Part shown: piece by piece, positions 43,920-51,738 of the stretch
How positions within the stretch are numbered: position 1 is the stretch's first letter
Layout: each line of letters begins with the position of its first letter
Assembly: GCA_934098665.1 (NCBI GenBank)
Contig: CAKOOO010000004.1
Coordinates: 1 to 64,000 of the forward strand
Origin: an uncultured Bacilli bacterium
GTDB lineage: Bacteria > Bacillota_I > Bacilli_A > RF39 > UBA660
Length of the DNA: 64,000 nt
Reading direction: 5' to 3'
Notes under the pieces: generated by a model
Database searches by the model: none
What the model saw: the letters and a program-made list of their open reading frames with translations, nothing else
Told to the model about the DNA's origin: nothing
Position numbers and translations under genes: made by a program

Positions 43920-43934
43920 GTTCATGAGGATAAG

Positions 43935-44471
43935 ATGAAAAAAGTATTAAAATCACTAAAAATCATATTATTAGTTATGGCAATATTTGTATCATTTACA
44001 AATAGTTTTAGGTATGAAGCAAAAGTTCATAATAATAATCCTAATAAAACTGTTGATGAAATTGCTATGGCTTTAAAAATTAATGAATTTGATTATGACT
44101 CACTTTATAGTGCTAAAGATACATATAATGGAGATATAACTGGTTATGTATATAATTGTCCACTTTGTAATGGAACACTAGCTTGTTTAAGTAATTATAA
44201 TATAAAAGATGGAACTAATACTTATGATGATGTTCAGTATGGAAAAGTAAATATTGTTGCTTCGAGTGCTAATTTACCATGTGGATCAATAGTAAGATTT
44301 GAGGCACCAAGAATTTCTAATGAAACGATATATGCAATAGTTTTAGATCGAGGCGTGCCAGGTAATGATTTAGATTTTTTAGCTCCAGATTATGATTATG
44401 CCATTAGCAATGTTGGTAGATTTAATACATCATATGATGTTTTAAGAAGTGGATGGGCTGATGCAAGCTAA
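43935..44471 (+). CDS. Exported protein with 3D (DPBB-like) domain, YabE-like position
   Basis: A 178-aa protein with an N-terminal signal or anchor (about 5-25) and a C-terminal domain (about 90-178) resembling the 3D/double-psi beta-barrel domain of cell-wall proteins: VNIVASSANLPCGSIVRFE, then AIVLDRGVPGNDLDFLAPD with the aspartates typical of 3D domains. A CPLCNGTLAC cysteine cluster (about 75-84) precedes it and is unusual. It lies between tatD and rsmA where Bacillus has yabE (a resuscitation-factor-type protein), but the G5 domain is absent. A lytic or wall-binding role is inferred. The start at 43935 follows GAGGATAAG. Confidence 0.7.
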   Translation: MKKVLKSLKIILLVMAIFVSFTNSFRYEAKVHNNNPNKTVDEIAMALKINEFDYDSLYSAKDTYNGDITGYVYNCPLCNGTLACLSNYNIKDGTNTYDDVQYGKVNIVASSANLPCGSIVRFEAPRISNETIYAIVLDRGVPGNDLDFLAPDYDYAISNVGRFNTSYDVLRSGWADAS

Positions 44472-45228
44472 AAAAAAATATGGTCAAAATTTTTTAATAA
44501 ATCAAAATATAATAAATGAAATCACAAATCTAATTAACCCAAATGAAAATGATTTATTAATTGAAATTGGTCCGGGACAAGGGGCGTTAACAAAGTATCT
44601 TGCACAAAAAAAATCAAAACTTATATGTATTGAAATTGATAAAGATATGCATGCATATTTAGATAAATTTGAAAATGAAAACTGTCATATCATATATGAT
44701 GATATTTTAAGTACTAATTTAAAAGATATAACTATAAATTTTGATAAAATATTTGTAATTGGAAATTTACCTTATTATATAACTAGCCCAATTATTGAAT
44801 ATTTAATAAATAATCTAAAAGCTGAAAAAATGATATTTATGGTGCAAAAAGAAGTAGCAAATCGCTATTGTGCTGAAATTAATACTAAAGATTATGGCTA
44901 TTTTACGTTATATCTTCGTTATTTTTATAATGTTAAAAAAGAGATATTTGTTTCAAAAGATAATTTTAGACCTATACCTAAAGTTGATAGTATGGTTATT
45001 TCACTTACTAAAAGAAATGATACTCCGTCTGTTTCAAAAGAACTTTATTTTAATTTTTTGAAAGAAGCATTTTCTCATAAAAGAAAAACTTTAAAAAATA
45101 ATATTAAGTCTTATGATTTTAATAAAGTAAAAGAAGTGTTAAATAAATATAATTTAAGTGATAATGTTAGAGCGGAAAATATAAAAGAAAATGTATATGT
45201 AGATATAGTAAATAATTTAGACAATTAG
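44461..45228 (+). CDS. rsmA: 16S rRNA (adenine1518/1519-N6,N6)-dimethyltransferase
   Basis: RsmA (KsgA, 255 aa) dimethylates two adenines in helix 45 of 16S rRNA late in 30S assembly. It starts MQAKKKYGQNFLIN, with SAM motif EIGPGQGALT and catalytic NLPYYITSPI. The ATG at 44461 fits the family start better than the GTG at 44449. It overlaps the end of the 3D-like gene by 11 bp. A terminator follows directly. Confidence 0.95.
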   Translation: MQAKKKYGQNFLINQNIINEITNLINPNENDLLIEIGPGQGALTKYLAQKKSKLICIEIDKDMHAYLDKFENENCHIIYDDILSTNLKDITINFDKIFVIGNLPYYITSPIIEYLINNLKAEKMIFMVQKEVANRYCAEINTKDYGYFTLYLRYFYNVKKEIFVSKDNFRPIPKVDSMVISLTKRNDTPSVSKELYFNFLKEAFSHKRKTLKNNIKSYDFNKVKEVLNKYNLSDNVRAENIKENVYVDIVNNLDN

Positions 45229-45240
45229 TCTAATTTTTTT
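45217..45240 (+). terminator. Rho-independent terminator of rsmA
   Basis: Stem TTAGAC/GTCTAA (45217-45222 with 45228-45233), loop of 5, then U7. It overlaps the rsmA stop region. Confidence 0.7.
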
Positions 45241-45241
45241 C

Positions 45242-45270
45242 TTGTTAATAAATACTTTTTACGCTATAAT
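45242..45270 (+). promoter_or_regulatory. Sigma-A promoter of the SDR-lyase-amidoligase cassette
   Basis: TTGTTA (45242-45247), 17-bp spacer, TATAAT (45265-45270), 25 bp upstream of the SDR start codon and directly after the rsmA terminator. Confidence 0.75.
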
Positions 45271-45295
45271 AGTTTTGATTGAAAGGGATATTAAT

Positions 45296-46021
45296 ATGAG
45301 AAAAGTTGCTCTTGTCACGGGTTCAAATACTGGAATAGGTAAAGAAACAATAATTTTATTTGCAAAAAATAACTATGATGTTATTATAACTTATTATAAG
45401 TCAATAGATGAAGCAAATAAGTTAAAACAAGATATTATAAATAATTATAATGTAAAATGTGAAACTATTAAATGTGATATTTCAAATGAAGAAGATGTAA
45501 AAAATTTATATAATTTTGTTTTAAATAAATTTAAAAAACTTGATGTTTTAGTAAATAATGCTGCTGTAAGTGATGATATGATATTAGAATTTAAAAAAAT
45601 AATCGAATTTAAAAAAGTAATTGATGTTAATTTAACAGGTACTTTTATGGTTACAAAATATTTATATAAATTGATAAATAAGGGATGTATTATTAATGTT
45701 GGTTCGACTAATGGAATAGATACATATTATCCTGAAAGTATTGATTATGATGCCTCTAAAGCTGGTATAATTTCTCTTACTCATAATTTTGCTACGATGT
45801 TTTCCCCAAAAATTCGTGTAAATGCAGTATGTCCTGGATGGGTGGAAACTAGACAAAATAAAAATCTTACAGTTAAACAAATAAATATACTTAAAAAAAA
45901 TATATTATTAAAAAGGTTTGCCCAACCACAGGAAATTGCCAAAGTAATTTATTTTATTGCAAATGATGCAACCTACATTAATAATTCAATTATTAGAGTA
46001 GATGGAGGTAGTAAATGTTAA
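45296..46021 (+). CDS. Short-chain dehydrogenase/reductase, FabG-like
   Basis: A 241-aa NAD(P)-dependent classical SDR. It has the cofactor motif TGSNTGIG (7-14), LVNNAA, the catalytic serine in INVGSTNGID, the YxxxK pair in YDASKAG, and PGWVETRQNK. The C-terminus ends IRVDGGSKC. The start at 45296 follows AAAGGGA. FabG similarity does not prove a role in fatty-acid synthesis; no acyl-carrier or other fab gene is near. It is the first gene of a three-gene unit in which each gene overlaps the next, inserted between rsmA and yabG. Confidence 0.88.
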   Translation: MRKVALVTGSNTGIGKETIILFAKNNYDVIITYYKSIDEANKLKQDIINNYNVKCETIKCDISNEEDVKNLYNFVLNKFKKLDVLVNNAAVSDDMILEFKKIIEFKKVIDVNLTGTFMVTKYLYKLINKGCIINVGSTNGIDTYYPESIDYDASKAGIISLTHNFATMFSPKIRVNAVCPGWVETRQNKNLTVKQINILKKNILLKRFAQPQEIAKVIYFIANDATYINNSIIRVDGGSKC

Positions 46022-47262
46022 ATAATAATGTTATAAAAAAGATAGATGAAAAAATAAAACCTTATTTAGATATGGTAGATAATATTTCTTATCTAAATTC
46101 ACAAAAAATACTTAATTCTTTTTTGAAAGAAAAAGTTTCTATTAATGATTTTAATTCTACTACAGGATATGGCTATTCAGATGAAGGCCGTGATAAAATT
46201 GAAAGAATATATGCAGATATTTTTCATGCACAAGATGCTCTTGTAAGAAATCAATTTATATCAGGTTCTCATGCTTTAACGGTGTGTTTATTTGCACTTT
46301 TAAGACCTAATGATACATTATTAAGTATTACTGGAAAGCCTTATGATACTTTAGATGAAGTTATTGGCATAAAGAAAAATTCAAGTTCCTTAAAATCATA
46401 TAATATAAATTATGAACAAGTGGATTTGGTTAATAATGATTTTGATTATGAAAAAATTGAAAATTTAATTACTAAAAGATTTTATAAAGTAATTGAAATT
46501 CAACGTTCAAAAGGATATTCATTAAGAGAAAGTCTGTCAATAGAAAAATTAGAAGAAGTAATTAAAATGATAAAATTTAAATCCCCGGAAACAATTGTTA
46601 TGGTAGATAATTGTTATTGTGAACTTGTTTCTTTAAAAGAACCAACTGATGTTGGTGCAGATATCTGTGTTGGATCTTTAATTAAAAATCTAGGTGGTGG
46701 TATAGCTCAAAATGGTGGCTATATTGTTGGTAAAAAAGATTTAGTTCATCTTGCATCAGAAAGATTAAATTTACCCGGAGAAGCTAAAGAGGTTGGCCCA
46801 AGTTTAAATGCTAATAAAAGTATTTTACAAGGTTTATATATGTCCGTAAATGCTGTATCTTCATCATTAAAAACAGCTATTTTTACTAGCGCAATATTTG
46901 ATTATTTAGGATATAATGTTAGTCCAAAATATAATGAAGATAGAGTGGATATTGTTCAAAATATTTATTTTAATAACGAAGAAGATATGACAAATTATGC
47001 TATAGGAATTCAAAAATATTCACCAATAGATTCCATGTATGCACCAGAAAAAACTAATATGCCTGGTTATAGTAATAAAATAATTATGGCAAGTGGTTCA
47101 TTTACTCAAGGCTCCTCAATTGAGTTATCTTGTGATGGACCAATTAAACCACCTTATGTAATTTTTCAGCAAGGTTCACTTACTTATGATTATGGAAAAA
47201 TTACTGTTATAAACGCGATAAATTATTATTTAGCAAGAAAAAATAATTATGAAAAAAATTAA
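46015..47262 (+). CDS. PLP-dependent methionine-gamma-lyase-like protein (YnbB / aluminium-resistance family)
   Basis: A 415-aa fold-type-I PLP enzyme of the YnbB family (related to cystathionine lyases). Visible are the FISGSHALTVCLFALLRPND segment (in altered form) that binds cofactor phosphate, IVMVDNCYCEL with the aspartate to the pyridine nitrogen, and the Schiff-base lysine K224 in GSLIKNLGGGIA. The true substrate of this family is not established. It overlaps the SDR by 7 bp with GGAGGT inside the SDR end, and overlaps the amidoligase by 14 bp. Close coupling suggests a common pathway. Confidence 0.9.
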   Translation: MLNNNVIKKIDEKIKPYLDMVDNISYLNSQKILNSFLKEKVSINDFNSTTGYGYSDEGRDKIERIYADIFHAQDALVRNQFISGSHALTVCLFALLRPNDTLLSITGKPYDTLDEVIGIKKNSSSLKSYNINYEQVDLVNNDFDYEKIENLITKRFYKVIEIQRSKGYSLRESLSIEKLEEVIKMIKFKSPETIVMVDNCYCELVSLKEPTDVGADICVGSLIKNLGGGIAQNGGYIVGKKDLVHLASERLNLPGEAKEVGPSLNANKSILQGLYMSVNAVSSSLKTAIFTSAIFDYLGYNVSPKYNEDRVDIVQNIYFNNEEDMTNYAIGIQKYSPIDSMYAPEKTNMPGYSNKIIMASGSFTQGSSIELSCDGPIKPPYVIFQQGSLTYDYGKITVINAINYYLARKNNYEKN

Positions 47263-48706
47263 AATGACTGATATTCAAAAAGTAAAAAACATTTTAGAAA
47301 ATAAATTAAATATTAATGAATTTATTTCTATTTTTAATTCAATAAACAATGAAAATTATAAGTATGAGATATTGTTCAAAGTATATAAAAATATATCTTT
47401 AAACTGTTTAAAGATTTTATTAAATAATATAAATTCGGATAAAATTAAAACAAAATTTTTATTAAATTATTATAATAATAAAAGCATAACATCTTCATAT
47501 TATGATGAAAACTTTATAAACATTATTTGTTGTAATATAAAAAGTGATGTATATAAAATAATGCTAATTTCAAAAATAAATTTTAAATTATATGAGATAG
47601 TTAAAATACTTTTTAGTTTACATAATAAAAAATTAATAATACCATTTTGTGAAGATAAAAAATATGAACAAATTAAAAAAGAACTAATTATATTAACTGA
47701 AGATTATTCATATATTGAAAATTATTTTAATTCACTAAAAAAACTTGATGAAAAATTAGCATTTATTAATACTGTTAAAAATCCCAATATAAAATCTGTA
47801 CTTATAAATAAAATAAAAAATAAATCTTATAGAAATTTTTTAAATATGAGTTATGAAGATACTAGTTTTTTAATAAATGATACTTTAGTAGATAAAAATA
47901 TAACTTTTGGCGTTGAATTTGAATTATTAAATAAAAATAAAAAATATTTTAATATGCTTACGGAGATATTTGATAATTTTTTATTTACTTATGATGACTC
48001 TATAAAAAATGGTTTTGAAATAGTTTCACCGGTAATGAAATACTGTAAAAATGATATGCAAAGATTATTTATTATATGTAATTCATTTAAAAAAAATGGG
48101 TTTTATACAAATAAATTATGTGGTGGTCATATTCATATAGGCGCGGATTATTTAAATAGCGTTGATGATTATAATAACTTATTAATGCTATATTGTAATA
48201 TTGAAAATATTTTATATGCAATTACAAATAAAAGTAATATGTGTGTTAGAAAAGGCTATGTTAATTATGCAAAACCTATTTATAATAAAATTGTTACAAA
48301 TCAAGAAATAATTTTTAGAAGTGAAAATATAAAAGAATATATTCATAATTTAAAAAATGTATTAGGAACTAGATTTACAAGTATTAATTTTCAAAATATA
48401 GGTACTAAAAATAAAAATACTATAGAATTACGCATGCCAAATGGTGAAATAGAATATAACGATTTACATGCAAATATTGTTTTATTTTCTAAAATTATTG
48501 AGGTTTCTCACAAATTAAATTGTGATGATTTTTTTAAAAAAGATTATTTTTATTTATTGTTAAATGCTACAGATAACGATCAAAAATTTTATTATTTAAT
48601 GCATCTTTTATTTGATGATTTTAACGATATGAAAATATATATTGATAGATATTATACAAACTTCAAGGATAAAAATGTTTATAATCTAATATTAAAAAAA
48701 TCATAA
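47249..48706 (+). CDS. Putative amidoligase with N-terminal helical domain
   Basis: A 485-aa protein. The C-terminal half fits the amidoligase family, COOH-NH2 ligases related to glutamine synthetase and GCS: TFGVEFELL (219-227) with metal-binding glutamates, GFEIVSPVM (255-263), CGGHIHIGAD (291-300) and ELRMPNGEIEY near 400. The N-terminal about 200 residues are alpha-helical and do not resemble anything I know. No signal peptide is present, so it should act in the cytosol. Such enzymes make amide bonds between amino groups and carboxylates in peptides, wall precursors or small molecules. With an SDR and a PLP enzyme directly upstream, it is the most pathway-like orphan in the window. Confidence 0.75.
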   Translation: MKKIKMTDIQKVKNILENKLNINEFISIFNSINNENYKYEILFKVYKNISLNCLKILLNNINSDKIKTKFLLNYYNNKSITSSYYDENFINIICCNIKSDVYKIMLISKINFKLYEIVKILFSLHNKKLIIPFCEDKKYEQIKKELIILTEDYSYIENYFNSLKKLDEKLAFINTVKNPNIKSVLINKIKNKSYRNFLNMSYEDTSFLINDTLVDKNITFGVEFELLNKNKKYFNMLTEIFDNFLFTYDDSIKNGFEIVSPVMKYCKNDMQRLFIICNSFKKNGFYTNKLCGGHIHIGADYLNSVDDYNNLLMLYCNIENILYAITNKSNMCVRKGYVNYAKPIYNKIVTNQEIIFRSENIKEYIHNLKNVLGTRFTSINFQNIGTKNKNTIELRMPNGEIEYNDLHANIVLFSKIIEVSHKLNCDDFFKKDYFYLLLNATDNDQKFYYLMHLLFDDFNDMKIYIDRYYTNFKDKNVYNLILKKS

Positions 48707-48744
48707 TTTATATGTTTTTAGCATATTTTTAATTGGTGATATAT

Positions 48745-49509
48745 TTGAATATACAGGTTGGAGATTTAGTAACTAGGAAAAGTTATAACAATGATATTGT
48801 ATTTAAAGTATTATCAATTACAGAATCTACTGTTTATTTAAAAGGCGAGTTTGATAGACTCCTTGCGGATAGTGATATTTCTGATTTAGTAAAATGTGAT
48901 AATGCAAAAGATAATTTTAAGGTAAATTTAAATCTAAATGAAGATAGAAGCAATTATTTTTATTTACCTGGAAAAATACTTCATATTGATGGTGATGTCG
49001 AATATCTAGAAAGATGTTTAAAATTTTATAAAGAAAATAAGATATATGCTATAGGTAAAAAAATAAAAGAAGAAGATATCTGCAAACAATTAAAAACACT
49101 ACTTGTAGAATTTAAACCGGATATTTTGATTATAACTGGACATGATGCGTATCACTCAAAAAATAGTGATAAAAATAATATGAATAATTATAAAAATTCA
49201 AATAATTTTGTTAAAGCGGTAAAGGTTGCAAGAAATTATGAAAAAAGTCATGAAAAACTAGTTATAATCGCAGGTGCTTGTCAGAGTAATTATGAAGCTT
49301 TAATAAAGGCGGGAGCAAACTTTGCCTCAAGTCCTAAAAGAGTCAATATTCATGCATTAGACCCCGCAATAATTGCAAGCAGTATAGCGCTTACTCAAAC
49401 AAGTCAAGAAGTCGATGTTGTTGATTTATTAAATAAAACAAAGTATGGTTCAAATGGTATGGGTGGAATTATTACATCTGGTCTTATGTATGTGGGGTAC
49501 CCTAGATGA
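48745..49509 (+). CDS. yabG: Sporulation-specific cysteine protease YabG
   Basis: YabG processes spore coat proteins late in sporulation. The 254-aa protein starts MNIQVGDLVTRKSY, very close to Bacillus MQFQIGDMVARKSY, with FYLPGKILHIDGD, the presumed catalytic histidine in ILIITGHDAYHS and cysteine in IIAGACQSNYEAL, then GANFASSPKRVNIHALDP. A TTG at 48745 with GGTGAT upstream gives this family start; a TTG at 48733 is the open frame. It is followed by veg with a 4-bp overlap, the Bacillus pair. Confidence 0.93.
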   Translation: MNIQVGDLVTRKSYNNDIVFKVLSITESTVYLKGEFDRLLADSDISDLVKCDNAKDNFKVNLNLNEDRSNYFYLPGKILHIDGDVEYLERCLKFYKENKIYAIGKKIKEEDICKQLKTLLVEFKPDILIITGHDAYHSKNSDKNNMNNYKNSNNFVKAVKVARNYEKSHEKLVIIAGACQSNYEALIKAGANFASSPKRVNIHALDPAIIASSIALTQTSQEVDVVDLLNKTKYGSNGMGGIITSGLMYVGYPR

Positions 49510-49718
49510 ATATAGAATTTGTTAAAGAGGATTTTAAAAATAAAATAAACAAAAAGGTTAGAGTAACAGTATATGGTTTAAGAAATAAAATTAACTATTA
49601 TGAAGGCATAATTAATAATGTTTATCCAAATATTTTTACAATTAAATCTGATGATAAAGAGTTAAGCTTTGCATATCGAGATATAATAACTAAAGATATT
49701 ACAATAAAGTTTTTATGA
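49506..49718 (+). CDS. veg: Veg family protein
   Basis: A 70-aa protein matching Veg, a small protein that stimulates biofilm formation and is highly expressed in Bacillus. The match covers KKVRVTVYGLRNKINYYEG with [20 protein letters not shown], then YPNIFTIKSDD with YPSVFVIQLDQ, and SFAYRDIITKDITIKF with SYSYADILTETVELTF. The next gene is spoVG. Note the basic, strand-rich layout. The yabG-veg pairing is as in Bacillus. Confidence 0.85.
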   Translation: MNIEFVKEDFKNKINKKVRVTVYGLRNKINYYEGIINNVYPNIFTIKSDDKELSFAYRDIITKDITIKFL

Positions 49719-49738
49719 CAAAAGTTGACATTTTCCTC

Positions 49739-49767
49739 TTGAAATTTATTTTTTTATAAGGTACAAT
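49739..49767 (+). promoter_or_regulatory. Promoter of spoVG
   Basis: TTGAAA (49739-49744), 17-bp spacer, TACAAT (49762-49767), 37 bp upstream of spoVG. This reads as a sigma-A promoter; no clear sigma-H pattern is seen, although Bacillus spoVG depends on sigma-H. Confidence 0.65.
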
Positions 49768-49804
49768 TAAATTGTGAATATAGTATGGTAAAGGAGGCTG
49801 AATT

Positions 49805-50071
49805 ATGGAAATCACATCAGTTAAAGTTCACAAAACTGAAAGAGAAGGATCTAGAATGAAAGGATACGCAGCAGTAACATTAGATGATTGTTTTGTTGTA
49901 AGAAATATTCGTATCATTGAAGGCGATGAAAAATTATTTATTGCTATGCCTAGTAAAAAGGTAAACGATGAACGTTATGAAGATATATGTCATCCTATCA
50001 ATGCAGAAACAAGAAAAATGTTTGAAGACAAAATTCTTGAAGAATATAACAATCCTTCAAGTGAAGAATAG
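49805..50071 (+). CDS. spoVG: Septation/regulatory RNA- and DNA-binding protein SpoVG
   Basis: SpoVG is a small regulator affecting septation, sporulation and gene expression. The 88-aa protein starts MEITSVKVHKTEREGSRMKGY, with AAVTLDDCFVVRNIRIIEG, LFIAMPSKK and DICHPINAETR, the family signature. AAAGGAGGCTG precedes the start. A clear terminator follows. Confidence 0.97.
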   Translation: MEITSVKVHKTEREGSRMKGYAAVTLDDCFVVRNIRIIEGDEKLFIAMPSKKVNDERYEDICHPINAETRKMFEDKILEEYNNPSSEE

Positions 50072-50076
50072 AATAT

Positions 50077-50099
50077 AAAGGCAGATTTTGCCTTTTTTC
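50077..50099 (+). terminator. Rho-independent terminator of spoVG
   Basis: Stem AAAGGCA/TGCCTTT (50077-50083 with 50089-50095) and U-rich tail. Confidence 0.85.
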
Positions 50100-50145
50100 T
50101 TATTCTTTTTTTTTGCCATAATCATATATTTTAATGGAGGCAAAA

Positions 50146-50427
50146 ATGAATGATAAAATAATAAATAATAATCATGAAGTTAAAATGATCGATCGTAATA
50201 TTCTTTCTATAACAGGTATTAAAAAAATAATTAATTTTGATAATAGAGAGTTTTTAATTGAAAGTATTATGGGACTTATTAATATAAAAGGAAGTAATAT
50301 GGAACTTATAACTTTAGATACTACAAACGGAATAATAAAAATTAAAGGTAAAATAAATAGTTATGTATATATTGAAAAAACTAATAAATCAAAAGAGGAA
50401 GGACTTTTAAGTAAACTTTTTAAATGA
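50146..50427 (+). CDS. yabP: Sporulation protein YabP
   Basis: YabP is needed for spore cortex formation, probably with YabQ. The 93-aa protein has ILSITGIKKIINFDNREFL and ESIMGLINIKG, then LDTTNGIIKIKGKI, matching Bacillus YabP (LDITGVKQVESFDNEEFL, ETVMGFLSIRG). It ends LLSKLFK. The ATG at 50146 behind GGAGG is chosen over 50134. It overlaps yabQ by 4 bp. Confidence 0.93.
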   Translation: MNDKIINNNHEVKMIDRNILSITGIKKIINFDNREFLIESIMGLINIKGSNMELITLDTTNGIIKIKGKINSYVYIEKTNKSKEEGLLSKLFK

Positions 50428-50732
50428 GTTCATATCAAACATTATTTGTTTTAATTATAAATATTTTTTTTGGAATAATTTACTTTTTTGTTTCTAAATT
50501 TTTTTATAAATTATTTCTTAATTTAGATAAATTAATTAAATACATTTTAACAATAATATTTTCATTTGATTTAGCAATATTATATATTTTATATATGTAT
50601 AAAATTAACTATGGGATATTTCATTTTTATTATTTAGTTTGTTTTTTATTAGGTTATATAATTAGTTATGCATTTATAAATAAATATGTAAAAAAGTGTA
50701 AAATTTATTTAATAAATCATTTTAAGTCTTGA
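50424..50732 (+). CDS. yabQ: Spore cortex biosynthesis protein YabQ
   Basis: A 102-aa hydrophobic protein with about four membrane segments, opening YQTLFVLIINIFFGIIYFFV. YabQ sits in the outer forespore membrane and is needed for cortex synthesis. The sequence is poorly conserved, so the call leans on size, membrane layout and the yabP-yabQ-divIC order. Its 4-bp overlap with yabP indicates translational coupling. Confidence 0.82.
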   Translation: MSSYQTLFVLIINIFFGIIYFFVSKFFYKLFLNLDKLIKYILTIIFSFDLAILYILYMYKINYGIFHFYYLVCFLLGYIISYAFINKYVKKCKIYLINHFKS

Positions 50733-50757
50733 CATATTTTATTTTTTAAACTATATA
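50729..50757 (+). promoter_or_regulatory. Sigma-A promoter of divIC
   Basis: TTGACA (50729-50734), 17-bp spacer, TATATA (50752-50757), 18 bp upstream of divIC. The -35 overlaps the yabQ stop codon. It lets vegetative divIC be expressed separately from sporulation genes. Confidence 0.7.
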
Positions 50758-50775
50758 TTAAATGAAGGTATAGAT

Positions 50776-51060
50776 ATGAGGACTAAAAAGGAAAAGAAAA
50801 GACTTGTTTTTATTTCATTTACTATTATTTGCTTAATAGTTCTTTTGGTTGTAAGTGTTTATAAAGATTTTTTAACGATTATTAAAAATAAAAATAAAAC
50901 TTATAAACTTACCGCTAAATATGAACAGTTATTAGATGAAAAAAAATCTTTGACATCTGAAGTCACTAAGATGAAAGATCCCGATTATTTAGCTAGATAT
51001 GCCAAAGAAAAATTTTTATATTCAAAAGATGATGAAGTTATAATTCGCATTGAAGATTAG
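50776..51060 (+). CDS. divIC: Cell division protein DivIC/FtsB
   Basis: A 94-aa bitopic protein: basic cytoplasmic N-terminus, one membrane segment (about 10-27), then a leucine-zipper-like coiled coil and the C-terminal DPDYLARYAKEKFLYSKDDE motif typical of DivIC/FtsB. It forms the divisome subcomplex with FtsL and DivIB. In Bacillus it also follows yabQ. Its 3' end overlaps the convergent clpP by 23 bp. Confidence 0.93.
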   Translation: MRTKKEKKRLVFISFTIICLIVLLVVSVYKDFLTIIKNKNKTYKLTAKYEQLLDEKKSLTSEVTKMKDPDYLARYAKEKFLYSKDDEVIIRIED

Positions 51061-51631
51061 CTTCTTTTTTTATGATATTATCAATTAATCCATATTTTTT
51101 TGCCTCTAAGGTAGACATATAATAATCTTTACCAGTATCTTTTTCAATTTTTGATAAAGATTTTTTTGTGTTTTTGGCAAGGATTTTATTGATTTTTGCT
51201 TTAGTTTTATTAATCCTGTCACTTTGAAGTTGAATATTTCTTGCACTTCCTTCGGCGCCACCAAGCACTTCATGAATCATAATTTCGGTATTTTCAAGTG
51301 CATATCTTTTATATCCACTTGAAAGTAAAAATGCTCCCATACTTGCACATAAACCAACACCTATTGTAATTACATGACTATTTATATAGTTTATTGTATC
51401 ATAAATTGCCAAACCTGCATTGACACTTCCACCCGGAGAATTTATATATAAATATATGTCATTTTTATTAATGCTATCTAAATATAAAAACTCTGCGATA
51501 ATTATATTAGCTATTTGATCATTAACTTCTCCAGTTAAAAATATTATTCTATTTGTTAATAAAAGAGAATATAAATCATAAGTTATTTGAGTATTTTCAG
51601 TTTGTTTTAATATAGTTGGTACGCTAAACAT
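51038..51631 (-). CDS. clpP: ATP-dependent Clp protease proteolytic subunit
   Basis: ClpP (197 aa) is a serine peptidase that forms a barrel with ClpX/ClpC-type ATPases. The active serine is in GLCASMGAFLLSSG and the histidine in MIHEVLGGAEG (usual form MIHQPLGG); the aspartate is in the EKDTGKDYYMS segment. TAGGTGAT precedes the start. It is one of few right-arm genes transcribed against replication. ClpX is not in the window. Confidence 0.94.
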   Translation of the reverse strand: MFSVPTILKQTENTQITYDLYSLLLTNRIIFLTGEVNDQIANIIIAEFLYLDSINKNDIYLYINSPGGSVNAGLAIYDTINYINSHVITIGVGLCASMGAFLLSSGYKRYALENTEIMIHEVLGGAEGSARNIQLQSDRINKTKAKINKILAKNTKKSLSKIEKDTGKDYYMSTLEAKKYGLIDNIIKKEANLQCEL

Positions 51632-51738
51632 TTTATCACCTACAATTATAATAATATTAAAAATGAAATTTTATTCATAAAATTTATAGATTTATAATAA
51701 AAAATATAGTATTATATTTATGATAGAAAGGGAATACA

